This document shows, piece by piece, positions 10,401 to 23,400 of a stretch of DNA of 64,000 bases. The notes below the pieces were generated by a model that did not search any database, had not been told where the DNA came from, and saw only the letters and a program-made list of their open reading frames with translations. Position 1 is the first letter of the stretch, and every line of letters begins with the position of its first letter. Where the stretch lies: NCBI GenBank assembly GCA_003255065.1, contig QAOA01004902.1:124001-188000 (forward strand), in the 5' to 3' direction. This DNA is from Cercis canadensis. Lineage: Eukaryota > Streptophyta > Magnoliopsida > Fabales > Fabaceae. The position numbers were made by a program, and so were the translations under genes.

Positions 10401-12878
10401 AAACTAAAGGGAATAATTATTTTGACAACTTGCTTAATGAAAGCCATGGAAGGAATTGTGGAGAGTTAGCATTCTTCTTGAGAACAAAGACAAACATACT
10501 TGACAAATTTTTTGGAACAAAATTCAATTATTGGCTAGGTTTATGGGATAATGTGTATATGATTATAAAAGAGTGATCAGATTGGCTAGCTGTCATGAAT
10601 GCAGCTTCACTACCACATTATCCCATAAATCACATGTTTTCACTGCTTTCAGATTCTTAAGTTCTATCTGAGTACATATCCCAGATTTGAACATACAATC
10701 ATATGTATATATGCATGGATGGACTCTCATTTCATCAGAAGAAATCAATAATAGCATTTGGCAGAAATGTCAATGTGCATCTAAAGTTTAAGATTTTGAA
10801 TCTTGACAGACTGCATTTTGCAAAAATCTACAAAAATAGTAAAAGAAAAGGTGCAATCATTAAAATCTTTTTTTTGGGGGGAAAGTAGGGGGGGTAGGGA
10901 GGGAAGGAGGTGGATCTCCAGCACAGTACATAAACTACATATTACAGAAGCATTTAAATGAATATAAACATACTGTTTTACAAGCTAAGGATCTGACTAC
11001 TTGAGAATCTGCCTGCAGACCAACTTGCACAAAAGGCTGTACGAGGACAAGAATAGGAACACAATAAGGATATTTTACAATACAAATATAGTATAATGTA
11101 CTTCAAGCATACATCCATAAGGTTGCATTTTATGCATGCAGACTGATTTTCTTAAACAATTGTTTTTGAAAATTTTTATTTTCTAAACTGAAAAATGAAG
11201 AATTTAAACAGAAAATAACCTTTTAAAGCCCTCTCAAGTTAACTGTTTTCTAAAAATTGTTCAGATAAAAAAATTTACGTACTTTTCTAGCAAGTCCTTG
11301 ATAGGTGTCTTGAGTACAAACTTGTGGTTACATCTAGGCTTCTGTGGTTTCGCCTGTTCATGATTTAAGAATATGACAGTTTTTCTATATACATGCTATA
11401 TGATTCTTCTACCAACCTCAAACTAAGTCCAAACTAGTCCAAGTCTCATCCTTATACCTTGTCTTTTTTTACTGATCAAATGTTAAATTTCCCTATCAAT
11501 TAAACAATTTTTTTCAAAAAAGAAAAAATTCAAAAGTTATGTGTGTGTATGATTATAAAAAGAGTTTATTGCCATCTTTAGAACAAAATGCAATTAAAGT
11601 CAATAAAAATCACGTGTGCAGAGAATGCAATGCTTCAAAATAAATGAGCAAATATACTTGGATCAAGCATAGTTGAGTAAACTGTAATATTCCCAAAATA
11701 AACATTCATTTTCCCCATAGATTTCATAACAAGTTAATTATTTATCATTGAGAAAACAAGAACCTCTAGTTCCCGCAACTCCAAAGTCAACTGGAACTGC
11801 AAGTAATTAATATTTTTACCATACACACAATATCGTTTTTGACAATTTAAGTTTTAAAATCCAGCGCAATGAGTAAGTGAGCCACGTCCAAATAGCAATT
11901 CACAACACAATAATAAAAGGAATCAACGGAGGAGAAAATAACAAACCATATACTGTGGGATCAAAGAAGCGCCAAAGCTTGTTTTGAATAACCTTTCCAG
12001 GCAAGCAACTAGAGTATTTTCTAGGCCAGGCACATCAGATCTGGTTTGTAATGCACTGCAAAAGAAAAAGGGGAGGGGTGGTGGGAAATCAAAAGCAAAT
12101 TTCTGTGGAAGAAAATATTAAAATTTCCAAACTAACATAAGAAGAAAAAAACACTAATCAAATTTAGTTGATGAAAAAGAAGAGAAGACAAAAAATCTAG
12201 CACGGAAATCATACACTGACCATTTTATCCTACTGAAGTAAGCAGGCATGAAAAATAATTCTGAACTGAACAAAACAATTGTTAAGCAGAAAAACTCTAT
12301 TCATAAACACTCAAATCCAAACTTCTAAGTTAGACAAATTACTCACTCGCTATCAAAAATTCCTGAAACAACATCAAATGATTTTTATATGAAGCATTTC
12401 CCAGGCGATAACTAAGCAAATTGGGTTTAACCTCATCCTCATACTTTCCACTCCAAAAACCCCAATCGAAAAAAAATGGCAAAACAGAATACTAATTGAA
12501 CTCCCCCAGTCCAATACATTACAGACAAGGCAAACAACTAGATGAATCCAGCTCAACAAGCACGATTCTATGAGTGCACATACAGAAAACCAGGGAAATG
12601 AAAAGAAAAGAAAAATAAAAATAAAAAACGAAAGGAGAAATGGAAGCTGACTTGATTAGAACTGGAAGTGGGAAGCGATTCAGAAAGTCCCTCGCGGAAG
12701 CATCGTTTTGCACTCCTGAAATTCAAAGAGAAAAAAAAAAATCAAATACTGTTTTAGAAAGCATTTGAAAATATTAGAAAAGATAGAGAGGTGAAGAACA
12801 GAAACCAGGATAATAAGCAAAATCTGAAACAGCTTCAAGAAGCTGAGTTGGATCATCCATGGCAAATTCCTCGTCCAT
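4435..12878 (-). CDS. PSMD5: ARM-repeat protein, 26S proteasome subunit 5 / S5b (PSMD5) family, 17 exons
   Basis: Exons on the minus strand: 12878-12806, 12715-12652, 12055-11947, 11036-10974, 9962-9859, 9252-9186, 9068-8997, 8482-8321, 8131-8058, 7967-7870, 7566-7459, 6550-6444, 5944-5807, 5692-5645, 5172-5058, 4756-4656 and 4521-4435. All join in phase to 529 aa ending TADRF, with GT-AG borders throughout. The acceptor of exon 9 lacks a clear pyrimidine tract. Helical armadillo-type stretches include LENTLVACLERLFKTSFGAS, LVTLSVLELLYE, ESILRSRAMMISGRLL, AALHALANISGETRS and ALAGIAAK. In yeast and animals PSMD5/Hsm3 acts as a chaperone for the proteasome base. That role in plants is inferred from family membership. 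The start chosen is the upstream of two in-frame ATGs (MDEEFAM). Introns hold a MITE, a LINE tail and a G-rich tract. Its same-strand neighbours are S20 downstream and the CUC gene upstream. Confidence 0.9.
4864..5043. mobile_element. Foldback MITE in intron 15, with 10-bp TSD
   Basis: This 180-bp insert is almost one hairpin. The left arm, with CATGTT, TTGAGTCATGTTGCT and GCCGTCTATTCCATT, is matched in reverse by the right arm across a short AT-rich centre. The direct repeat ATGGGAAAAC flanks it at 4854-4863 and 5044-5053. A 9- to 11-bp duplication suggests a Mutator-type MITE. It sits within 15 nt of the splice donor of exon 15 of the S5b-like gene. Confidence 0.82.
6960..7305 (+). mobile_element. 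Probable 5'-truncated LINE tail in intron 11
   Basis: The segment reads on the plus strand into a CTTAGGAGGATCC-type motif near 7242, then CAATAAATTCTTATG and an A-run at about 7294-7305. Its base composition differs from the flanking intron. A 3' end with AATAAA and poly(A) fits a truncated non-LTR retrotransposon lying antisense to the host gene. The 5' border and a target-site duplication could not be fixed. Confidence 0.45.
8660..8805. repeat. Imperfect tandem duplication in intron 8
   Basis: Two copies of about 75 bp follow one another. Each contains CCAGTCAAAAGCTTTGCTTT and then an A-rich stretch and ATTGGCTC. The copies differ at several sites, so the duplication is not recent. No effect on the neighbouring exons is visible. 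Confidence 0.6.
10869..10910. other. G-rich tract with G-quadruplex potential in intron 4
   Basis: At least four runs of three or more G lie within about 40 bases on the plus strand (from GGGGGGAAAGTAGGGG onward). This is the template strand of the S5b-like gene, so the transcript would carry the C-rich complement. Confidence 0.5.
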
Positions 12879-15800
12879 GCTCTACGCTACTCAAAACTCA
12901 AAAGGAGCACAAAACTGAGGGGAACTGCGTGGGGAAGGGGAAAAGAGAAAAGCGGAGAGAGGGACCAGCGCGCGTGGCAAGAGGTATTCTACGTGTCAAG
13001 CTGCCATTAAACGGTCCGATTGAGGGAATTTAAATTTTACGTTATTCTTTTAGATTTTTTAATGTGAAATTAACCCACGAAAAAGATGATGGCACTAATT
13101 GATAATTTGATATTTGACAGTGATGTAAAATTATATTATTTATCTGAAATTAAATTTTGTAAGCTTCTCAAACGAGTTGTTATTAATTTTTATAAAAAAA
13201 TTTGTTATATAATTAATTTATTTAAAAATTAAATACTTAATTATGTGTTTTTTGGTATTTAGTTTCTTTAAAACTAGATACGCAAAGCCCCTCAAAAAAA
13301 TAAAAAACTGGATATGCAAAGTTAATTAATGCACAAATAACTGAAATTACTGATAAAAAATATGTTATAAAAAGTTATGAGATATTTCCCAATTTTCAAA
13401 CCTTAAGATTGTTTTAAAATAATAAAAGAATATTAAAAATTAGGAGACATGGCCCAACTAGTAAAAATTTTAAACAATGACTAAATAAACTTTCCTTTTT
13501 CTCATAAATTCTTTAAAAAAAAAAAATTTGATACGTCTCTATGTAGGAGGCAGTCGGTGGGCTAATAGCCATTAGCCACACTCTTTGTCCTTTTTTGGGA
13601 CTTTCTATTTTTTATGACTAAAGCCCATAAACGAATGGACACAACCTTCAAGTCTCACAGCTTCGTTGGCCCAAAATAGGGTCCAGGGATAAAGTAGCCC
13701 AATTCATAAAAGCCCAGTTCGCAACTTATTATGTTTGATTCTCTTCTTTTTTCTTTTTTTTTTTGGAATTGCAATGCTAAGAGGATAGTGCTATACTTTC
13801 CTCAAAGCCCTTAATTTGAGTATAAAGGTGCAATGCACATGTAGAAAAAATAAAAAAGAAAGAAAATTCATGAAGAGAGAAAAAGGAAATAGAAAAAGTA
13901 AAAAGGATAAATGAGAGAGCGAGTACACAAAATTTTAATAAACACACTCTAAAAAAAATGATTTTTAATTAGTTGTATATAGAGATAGCTCTTGCTTTTA
14001 GATTGTGAAACTCTCGTGAACAAAAATAATCTAATGCGACTCAAAATAATTAAATATTAGCTAAGATGCATAAATTAGCCATACAAAAGAAATGTTATCC
14101 CACATAAATTTTGTGCTTTACTTTTTTCAGTTTGGCTTAGTTTATGCCACTTTTGTTAAGGACTAATTATTTTGACTGAACTTTCATTCATGCAATAAGT
14201 TGACTACGAAGTTATAACTACTCAAATTGGTGCACTCCATTTCACTAGAAAGGGAAAAGAGGGGAATGGGGAATAAAGAAGAGATTAAACTAAGACCATC
14301 AACAAAGAAAATAAAAAACAAAGTAAGGTAAATCAAAGGAATGAAGAAAACAAAAAAAGAGAAGACAGAGCCCCAAGTACGAAGAGGGCTCATGATTCCC
14401 TTGCGTTTGTATAAATTCCAAAGCCAAGCTTTTGGCGTTTGGCCTTTAGCACTTGCATATTATTCTTTGCCTTATATTTCAGAGCCTATCAGAAAGGATG
14501 AGCCAAGATGTGAGAAAGCAGAGTTGTATTTGGACCGAAATAATTGTAAAGAAAGTCCAGAACCAAAGACTTGCCTTCAATCTGGTACAAGGCGTGCCAT
14601 GCCATTTCCATGCATTAGCACCTAGCTGCACCCTGCCCACAGAACCCACCCGAAATTGGTACTATACTCATTGCCTCCCCAATCATGCACAGATCACACA
14701 CCCAATTTCTACCTTAATGTACCTTAAGGTTACTGCCCCAAATTTCATCATCACCATCATTGTCATAATTTGAACCAATCACAGCCCTTGAGTAGTACAT
14801 AGCATCATGATGAAGTGTATGAGTGGCTGGCTGCCTCTGCACCACTCAGTCTGGGTGAGAGCGAACGATGAATGTTTTTATTGTTGGCAAGTATCAAGTC
14901 AGAACCTTGAAAGCTTCCATCAAGTTTTTCTAAAAATTGCTTTTTTCCTTCTTTATCCTTACAACACCAAAACAATGCTGGAATCTAATAATTTTCCTCC
15001 CACTTTGGACTATCAAATAAATCACAACTAAACATTTACCCAGAAATAAAATAAAATGCAAACTAGTAAATAAATTGTATACTCGGCAAATTCTGGATTT
15101 TGATTCCAAATATCTATATAGCATGAGCAAAAAAGTTTATCCATAAACAAATGTCAAATTCTAAAAGCATAACAATTTTTTTTTTAGGTTAATATCATGT
15201 TCGAGAGTTAAAGTAATTATAATTTTTTTTCTTTCAATAATATTTTTACTAAACGTTAAATTTTTTACCACAATTAAGAATATATACTTAAAATTTAACT
15301 TGTTACCAATTGGACTAAATACTTGTCAGTAAGCATAACAATGATATATGTATTTTCCTAACAGTGAATATTGATTGCCAAACCAAATATAGAACCCATT
15401 TCATTAAGGGGGGACAAAAAATTTTGCAATGTGGGCGTGGCATTTTCTACATCGCATTTGCAATTGCCTATTCATTTTTCCTTTTCTACAAGTTTTATCA
15501 TCTGACATAAGAGGACAAAGGTGAGGAGGTGGCAGGCAGGTAGTATTAAGAGAAGTATTAGAAATACACGTGTGAATAACGTGAGTGTTAAATAATGTGA
15601 AATATATAAATCCTCGTATTAGATAAAAAAAAAGTGTAGTATAAAATACTTAAATGAGTTCAAAGCTTATAAATTTAAACTTTTAAATCAAGTTAATGTT
15701 TATCGCGCTAACGAGCCACACCACACATGTATTCTCCTCCCATCGAGAATTTTGAATGGTATTTGCTTGAAAAAGTAGGCTCATGTTATGTTACTGAGTT

Positions 15801-17920
15801 GGGTTTGGCTTTAGCTTATGGGTCCCTGCCCTTGCCCTACGCCCTAGGCCCCTACCTGCTAAAAAAGCTTGAACCAGATGCAGGAGGAAGTAAAAGTTAG
15901 AATGTAACAGGGGCAGCGTTAAATTTGTCCCTTCCATAACTAGGGATTGGATATAGCTAGTTAGCCATATACTCTTTCCCTCCCCCAAGTCTAAACCTAG
16001 ACCCAGTGCCCCCACGTGAAAATCTACCAGGCCTTTGCAGAACACAGACCTTCCTCTCTCTTGTGTACCTCATCTTCAACTGCCCATTAAATGTTAGAAA
16101 GTCATCATCTCTTTGTCTCTGCGGGCGGGGCTCAAATTTTCTCTCTATTCAACTGGGTTAGTACTTAGTAATAGTACCCCACAAATCATGCACATTTTCC
16201 CCCATATCTTATTTACTTCATAGCACCTCTGAATTTAATGTAGGGAATGTGAATCATCAACATGAAAATCAACCATAAATTTTAGTTTATTACACATGGA
16301 GCTGTTGGAGTATGTGGAGAAACCAATTGCCAACAATGCAAAGCAACTTTTAGGATTATTATGCAAGGGAAGAAGGGGTAAATTAAAAGAAACTCACGGG
16401 ACTATCTCAACCTTTATATAGATTTTTTTGAGGTGAGCATTCTGCTACACTCTTTTAAAGGGGTCTAGCACCCTATTTTTAATGTCATAAATGCTTCCGA
16501 AGAGCTTTTGACACATTAAATATAAACTAAAATAATACGACCTATATAGCTCCTATACATACATAATTGTACAATATCTATCAAATAGACTTACACCGAC
16601 CTAAAATTTATGCATGAATATGAACATAAAATTTAATATATGCAGTAAGTGCTCTGATGAGATTATAAATATGTCATTGGTGTTATGTTTAGTAAATATT
16701 AAAGTAATTTATTTTTATTATCATATTAAATACCAAAAAACAGTAACATAAACATTATTTGTTGATGTGGTTGAATAACAAACAATTCGGAATAAATTCA
16801 GGTAAGATTGTAACGCTTAGTTTAACACCATTAAAAATAAGCTTTATCCAAATAGGATCATGACCTGTTAATTTCTTACTTGGATAACGTTGAGAGGTGA
16901 TGTGGCTGTAGAAGATAGGGGGTAAGGTCTTAAAGAACAAGTTTGAATGGACTAGTCATTTGCATGATAAATACCTTATCAATACATTAGTTATATAAAT
17001 TTGATGGAGAACTAAAGAAGCCAAACAAAACTAGAGTTCTTTATATAGATAGAGAGAACTAACTTACAACCACTTCATCTATGCTTAGCAATGCTTCTTC
17101 CAAGAAATTATTCATCCATGCATCGGTTTCTTCTATTCAGACAAACTCTTAATATGAGAAGGCTTGTGGTTTGAAGGTAATGATATCACACAATCAACAA
17201 AAAATTACGTGTATGTTCAACTCAATTGAGTGTGAAGAATCTTTGTTTGAGAGGTGTCATTCTTTGGTGTAATGTAGTGTACCGTGTCCTAAATAAAACT
17301 CTTAACTTCAATAAAATAATTACATCATATTAAAAATATCACTTGCGATTGAAATAAATGCATGAACAAGTTAGGTGCAAAGCAAAGTTTTATCACAGAG
17401 ATATGACATTGACACATAGATAGTTAGTGCAACAAGTCCATTTCATGCAAGAATGAGGATGCACAAGTCACTTTCTTAAACAGATACTCAAGTAAAATGG
17501 TCCCCTTCTGATTAAACTCAATAGAAACATGAATTTATCCGATTACAGCAACCAAATTTAAAGAAATCTAAGATGTTCTACGAGTTGACATCATATCCAG
17601 CAATCAGGATCTTTCAGTGATACTTGAATGTGCAATTAAATCATAAAGTCACATGCATCAGAGAATGCAAAGATTTTAGAAGATAATAAACCATCAGTTG
17701 GCAAATATAACAGGTTCATACAAGGCTCAAACACTTGCACACTAATACAAACCCAAACCCAAACCTAGGCTACCGAAACTGCCCTAACAATCACATGCAA
17801 TAATACTTACTTCAAGTCTAAGTCAATCTAATAAAAGCAGAAGACCATTCATTAATGGAAGATCACAAATCAAAGTCTAATCCTATTAGTCAACGCAGAG
17901 TGACCGGGACATCTGACAAA
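12879..17920. other. 5-kb spacer between the CUC gene and the S5b-like gene
   Basis: The first 150 bases upstream of the S5b-like ATG are purine-rich and probably hold its leader and core promoter. The rest is AT-rich, contains homopolymer runs and short open frames with random-looking products, and shows no gene, tRNA or clear transposon end. The last 200 bases before 17921 are probably the 3' UTR of the CUC gene. Confidence 0.45.
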
Positions 17921-19741
17921 TCAGTATCTCCACATGCAGTCAAGTTCCGAGGGACCCAATGCCATGCTGGCACCACAACCGTCAGCCACCCTCGGCTCCT
18001 CCGGCACCGTCCAGTTCCCGACGGCGCCGCACCCGTTCATGTCGCCGTGGACAGGCTGTGCCACCGGGGAGAAGAAGAAAGGGAGCTGAAGATTGTCCTG
18101 CAGAGACCTAAGGCTTGGGAAGGCAGAGACACCAACATTCCTTTGAAATCGAGCAAAAGGGTCCATAGACAGAGAAGGCTGCGTAGGAGCAAGATCGAAG
18201 CTAACGTTGGTGAAGCTGTTCGCAGCAGCCGCGGCTGCAGAGATTGTGGAGAAACAGGACACGTGCTCCCTTGATGTGGTGCTTTCGTATGAGCAGATTT
18301 CGTGGTCATTCATGGCAGCGGAGGCGGCGGTGCTGGTGGTGGTGTTGTTGTTGGGGTAGGGGGAGGAATCAAGCAGTGGCGGTAGATAAACCGAAGAGGG
18401 AGAACTGGGTTCTGGGTAGAGGCTCATATTAGCAGAGGAGCTCATTCGGGTCTTCTTTGACCCACTGCTTGCAGACACGGTGGCGCCACCGCCGCCGGTG
18501 TTGCTCTTTTGGAACACACGGGAAATGACCCACTCATCCTTCATGAAAAACAAAGCCATTTGATGAAAACGTCAGTGAAACATGCACCAAAAGACTGAAG
18601 CTTTAAAAGGGTCAAAAGTTCAAATGCCATAAAGGAAGCGTAATTGGAATAAGTGTTTGATAATTTTGCAAGCAAAAGGAGATTGTGAAAGCCATTAGGA
18701 TTCACTGATTCTTAGCAACTTTGGGAAAAGGTTAATTAATGCATGTGCTTCAAAAGTAAAAATATTACAACCTGCTTCAGAATGATAATGCTTCGTAATT
18801 ACTATGCAAAAATTAATGTGCCATGCTGACAGAGAAAACAGGACTAATTGATCTGAAATTATGCAAGAGATAATAACTGTATGCTATGAGTGGTACGTTA
18901 AAACAGCTGAAGGAAACAGTATTTCCCAACAGTTACGAATCACAAGTACAATTTACAAAAGCCCTAAACAAACAAAACAGAAAAAGGAAACAGATTGCCC
19001 TAAGATTGCTAAAAGAACCCTAACTAATAGATGCTAGAATAAGCTAAGACAAGCCAGATAGTAGCTATCTTTGGGTTTTCTTTTCTATGCAAGTGTTGGA
19101 AATGCGGCTCTTGATCAAATACATGAAAAGAAAAAGAGAAAGAGTGTGAGTGACAGACCTTGGAGCTACGTGAGAGGTAATGGTAGGCAAATTTGCCTTC
19201 TAGGCGATACTCATGCATGACCCAGTTGCTCTTCTCGCCTTTAGGCGCTCTGCCTCTGTAGAAAACCAGGGTCTTCTTCATCCCCACCAGAGAGCATGTC
19301 TTGGAACTGTAAATCTCCCTGTCTTTCCCTGTGGCTTTCCAGTAACCAGCCTCGGTAGCCCTATTCGTACGTAACCCAGTTGGGTATTTTCTGTCACGTA
19401 GGCTGAAGAAGTACCACTCCTTCTCCCCCATCTTGGCTTTCTCTGCAAATAAGAGCAACAAAGTTTGAAAATTTATCAACATTGTATGCTAAAAACGCTT
19501 AACAACATAGAAATTGGGTTATGAGGCAAGAGAAGAGGAAGACGAAAATAGGGTATGTACCAGGAAGCTCCCAAGGCTCGCACTTGTTGAGGTCAACTTC
19601 AGCAATAGCTCTGCCTGTGAAGGTGTTGTCAAGCACCTTCTTGAGGAGGTAGTAGGTGATGAGCTCCTCATCAGTTGGGTGGAAACGAAATCCAGGCGGC
19701 AAAAGGGTATCATTGTTATCAAAGTGGTAGTAGCTATCCAT
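17921..19741 (-). CDS. CUC2: CUP-SHAPED COTYLEDON (CUC2-type) NAC transcription factor
   Basis: Three exons, 19741-19561, 19442-19159 and 18538-17921, join in phase to 360 aa. The NAC domain fills the first 150 or so residues in the usual order: [19 protein letters not shown], then [19 protein letters not shown], then [20 protein letters not shown], then [14 protein letters not shown], then [11 protein letters not shown]. Both introns sit at the positions usual for NAM/CUC genes. The C-terminal half is Ser-, Thr- and Ala-rich and carries [14 protein letters not shown], the EHVSCFST motif and a final LDCMWRY, all features of the CUC2/NAM branch. The family acts in the nucleus to set organ boundaries and maintain the shoot meristem. 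The EHVSCFST codons contain a miR164 site. CUC1 and CUC2 arose by duplication in the Arabidopsis lineage, so this is probably the pre-duplication orthologue. Confidence 0.95.
18247..18267 (-). promoter_or_regulatory. miR164 target site in the CUC mRNA
   Basis: On the minus strand this 21-base site includes AGCACGTGTCCTGTTTCTCC and encodes the EHVSCFS part of the last exon. Against miR164 as I remember it, pairing is complete except for two G:U wobbles and the last base, as in Arabidopsis CUC1 and CUC2. Post-transcriptional control by miR164 is therefore expected. Confidence 0.92.
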
Positions 19742-20400
19742 GAGCTAGAGCTAGAGAGGCACGTTAAAGAGGAAGAAGACGAAGAAAAAGCTTGTGAAGC
19801 AAAGAATGAAACTTGAATGCCTACAACGGGTATGAAGAAATGCCAAACCAATCAAAGCACACTGAAGAAAGTAGAAAGAGTGGAGTGGGGATTTTATAAC
19901 ATGGGTTTAGTTCCACTTTCCCTAGATGCTGGGCTTTGTGGAGAGAGGGGTTTATAAGGGTTTCATGGGGATTTGATGAATCGAGTGGCAGAGGGGAAAA
20001 GGCAAAATAATAAGGTATGATATGGCTGGAAAAATCTCTGTGTTTTCCGTCCTCTTCTGATTTTTCTTTTTCTCTTTATCTCTCTCTCTGCCACGGTCCT
20101 TATCATAATCCAAATAGGTGTAGAGAGAGAGAGAGAGAGTGTGTGAAATGTGGGGCAGGGAGGGAGTGGGCTCTCTTCTGGGGTTCTGTTTTGAGTATGC
20201 GTGCGTGCGTGAGGAAGTGTGCAGGTATTCCTCTGTCAGTGAAGAAAATGAAAGGGAGGGAACAGAAAGAAGTTTTTATAAGAAGGGTCCCTTGGGTAAG
20301 AGAAACAAAACAGCAAAAATAAATAAATAAAAATGAGAGATTTTCACCATGTTTATATGCATCCATAAAGCTGTTTCATATCTTCTATGTCAGCACGGTA
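19742..20400 (-). promoter_or_regulatory. CUC promoter and leader region
   Basis: Upstream of the CUC ATG the minus strand carries TATA-like stretches near 19890-19900 (TTATAAAATCC) and near 19950 (CTTATAAACC). Farther up is a CT/GA-dinucleotide block around 20075-20140, with a (GA)n run at 20122-20139. GA repeats of this kind are bound by BPC/GAGA factors in plants. The exact transcription start cannot be told from sequence. Confidence 0.4.
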
Positions 20401-23400
20401 CAAAAATTAAATAATATCAGATACACCCAAAAGCCATTGTTATTACACGCCAACTTCTTCCTTCTACCTTCCCCTCTTCTCCTCTCTTTCTCCCATTTTC
20501 TGCTGAAAATTTCGGTACTCTTGCCTCACGCGTCTCAACTCTCACCCACTCCCCTTTAAAAAATTCTCTCTTTTTCTTCTCTCTGATGCTTACTTCTGTT
20601 ACTCGGTTTTTGTTCCTTTGTGTTCTGGGTTTTGATATCTCTTTCAACCAATTTAGATGCTGCAACTCATCTAATAACATGGCTTTCACTTTTTCTTCTC
20701 TGCCTTTGCAGTTACTTTTCCTACTTATACAGCACATTTTTGTGTAACTAATGTACAGCCACAGTGCGTGGTATATAAGACAAAAAGATCCCCTCTTGAA
20801 AGGGTTAAAAGCAATGCAAAATATAAATAATTTTTGCGTAAGATATATGTGGGAAAATATGTAAAATTTGAATGATAAAAAGAATTAAATAAATTTAATT
20901 ATTGTTCAGTAATCAGTATAGTGTATAGACAATATAAAGTAGTGTGATCACTGTGATGGTATGGTAAATACTGTGAAGTAACAGTACTCCAGGTACAACA
21001 TTAAAAACAGTAGTTTAATCATCTCTTTTTCTTCAATAAGGGGGGTGTCATAGGTTTGCCCTCCTCCTCCTCAACCTTGTAGGCTTGTCGTATCTATTCT
21101 AGGTTTTAGTTGGCATCTGCTACTGAAATCAAGTTTGGGTTCAAAGACTATTTTTTTTTTCCTTCAAAATACTTTAATTTTTTAAAAACTAAAACTGCAC
21201 AAGCATGCTTCTCTTAAAGTAAAAAAAGTACTAAAATCTTGTAAAATCATGGGTTCCTGCAGATTCATATTCCAAATATTCTGAGAAACTCTGAATAAAT
21301 AATGATAATAGTTAGCAGGGTTTTACATGACATCTCAATCGTGTGATTGATCCATTTAACTGTTCAATCGGCATCATAGCTGGTAGAAAAATCTGCTAAA
21401 TACCTTATATTACAAACTACACATAATGTCCATTTGCCATCATTTTCAAATGGCATATCAAAAATAGGAAAAGAAAAAGAAACAAAAACAAAGCTGAGAA
21501 AAAAACAGAGACTCTTTGTGCCCCATGTGTGAGTACAACCAAAAATAGAGAATTATCACTGTTATGCAATCTAATCTCGAGAGGGTGGTATCAAAGTTCC
21601 CCAAGACACCAACCAGCTTTAATGCGATATACATTGGTGACCATTCGTAGAACAAAACAAATGCTACTGAAAGTGGCCATTTTGCATCTCAAAAGCAATC
21701 AAAGATAGAGAGCGGGAAAAAAGAAGGTCAAGGACACAGTTGAAGTTGATTTCTTGATTTTACACCCACAAGGCCAATCACCCATGATATTGGATATAAT
21801 GTGTCACTTTTTCAGACCCATTTTCTTTTCTGAATTGGCCATTTGGGCGTCTTTCCAAAGACCAGAATTGCTATTGAAACCATCAAAAATTGGGTTGGAA
21901 TCAGAATCTGAAAGTTTTGTGCCTTTTTCAAATTGTGGATTTTTCTCTATTTTCTTTCTCTAATTTTAGCTTATGGGATGGATTTAGAGGCACTATTTAG
22001 TGTTGCTGTGTAGGATTCAATTGAGGAAATGATTAATTAACCATGCATGAATCTATTCAGCTATCCCATCCATCCAATCCATCGCCATCAACAACAAGAG
22101 GGGAAGGTGATGCTAGGTGGGTTGGAGAGATTGATGCAATGGGAATTTGACACATCATGCTCGGATTTTGAGAACACAGCCTCTCTCACAGGCTTTACAT
22201 CAAATCACCTCTTCAATCTGCATGCTGAGTCTCCTCTCTCTCTATCTCTCTCATTTTCACCATTGGCCCATTTCTGCATTACTCAATTTCCCAAAGCTTC
22301 AAATATTTTTTTTTTAATTTTTAAATCTTATTCTAATATCCATCTTCGTTTATTTCTAGTCGTCAAGGCACTTTCTAACAGTGGTTCCCGAAAAAAGCAA
22401 AAAATTCCCCCACGATTTTCTCCCATTTGGGTGGGTTAACTCTTTCAGATTTGCTTGCAAGTGCAACCTTTTTGGCTTGGAACTCACGGTTTCCCTGTTC
22501 CGTCCCTCTCATAACACACCTTCGTAATTCGAACCGGGCTCGGGTCGACCGACCCATCTCCCGAATCCGGACAAATTGCTTGAAGTTTGAATCTTTATGG
22601 GTGAGGGAAGAAAATGACTATGAAAGCTGCTAAGACAACACAGAAACTCATTGCAGACAGTGACACACTCATGGTTGTGTCTGATTAGACATGAACCGGC
22701 CGGTTCGTGTCCAATTTCGTAGTGAACCGGGATCAGTGCGGGCTTCGGTTACGAAGGGACCTGAGTTGACTTTTTTTGGGTAAGAAATTAAAAATTGAGA
22801 AAAAAGTACTTTATGAATTTTCCTGAAAAAGAGTTTGTGGAGGAGAAAAAAACATAATAAGAAGGGGTGTGGGAAGACAACAAAGGCGCGTGAACCGAGA
22901 GAGATCGTCTTGCAGATCGCGCGTGACGACAATCTTAGGTCACTCTCCGCCGCCCTCCGCCTACGGCGCTTTGGGTTTCGAGCGTGTCCTTGGTTGGGTT
23001 GGGAGATTTACAATAACCAATAATTGTGGGAAATCTTTAAATATGGCCCATAAGAACACGACATTGCTTTTTGATGTGGGACCCGATGACGTGGCGGTTA
23101 TTGGGACTTCGTTTATTCCGTAGTTAATGATTTTGGTTTTTCTGGGACCATTTAGCGCCGTCCGATTTATTGGGTGGCTGTTGCCTTTTAGTACCAAACC
23201 AAGTACTCGCTTGAATTTAAGACCATGTTTGGCGAGGTGTGTGCTATTATATGCTTTGTTTGGTTGAGAAGGTTCAGAAGAAAAAAAAAAAGGATCGTCT
23301 TTTACGTTGTTTGGTTTAGTTTTTCTTTGTCCTGTTCTTTTAAATGTTTTTGTCAAACTAAGCAAAGGTTTTAATGAAGCATGTAAGTTGAGAACACTGT

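Noticed and set aside
14341..14773. Two overlapping open frames of about 100 codons
   Set aside because: No domain, no similarity that I recognise, no splice partner, and composition like the surrounding spacer.
17855..18274. 139-codon open frame on the plus strand
   Set aside because: It is the complement of the CUC C-terminal exon. Its product resembles nothing, and the minus strand is clearly coding.
20440..20720. A gene start on either strand in the pyrimidine-rich block
   Set aside because: No open frame with recognisable protein follows within reach. It may be leader or promoter sequence only.
22047..22439. 130-codon open frame
   Set aside because: Low-complexity Ser- and Phe-rich product from CT-rich sequence, with no sign of a real gene.
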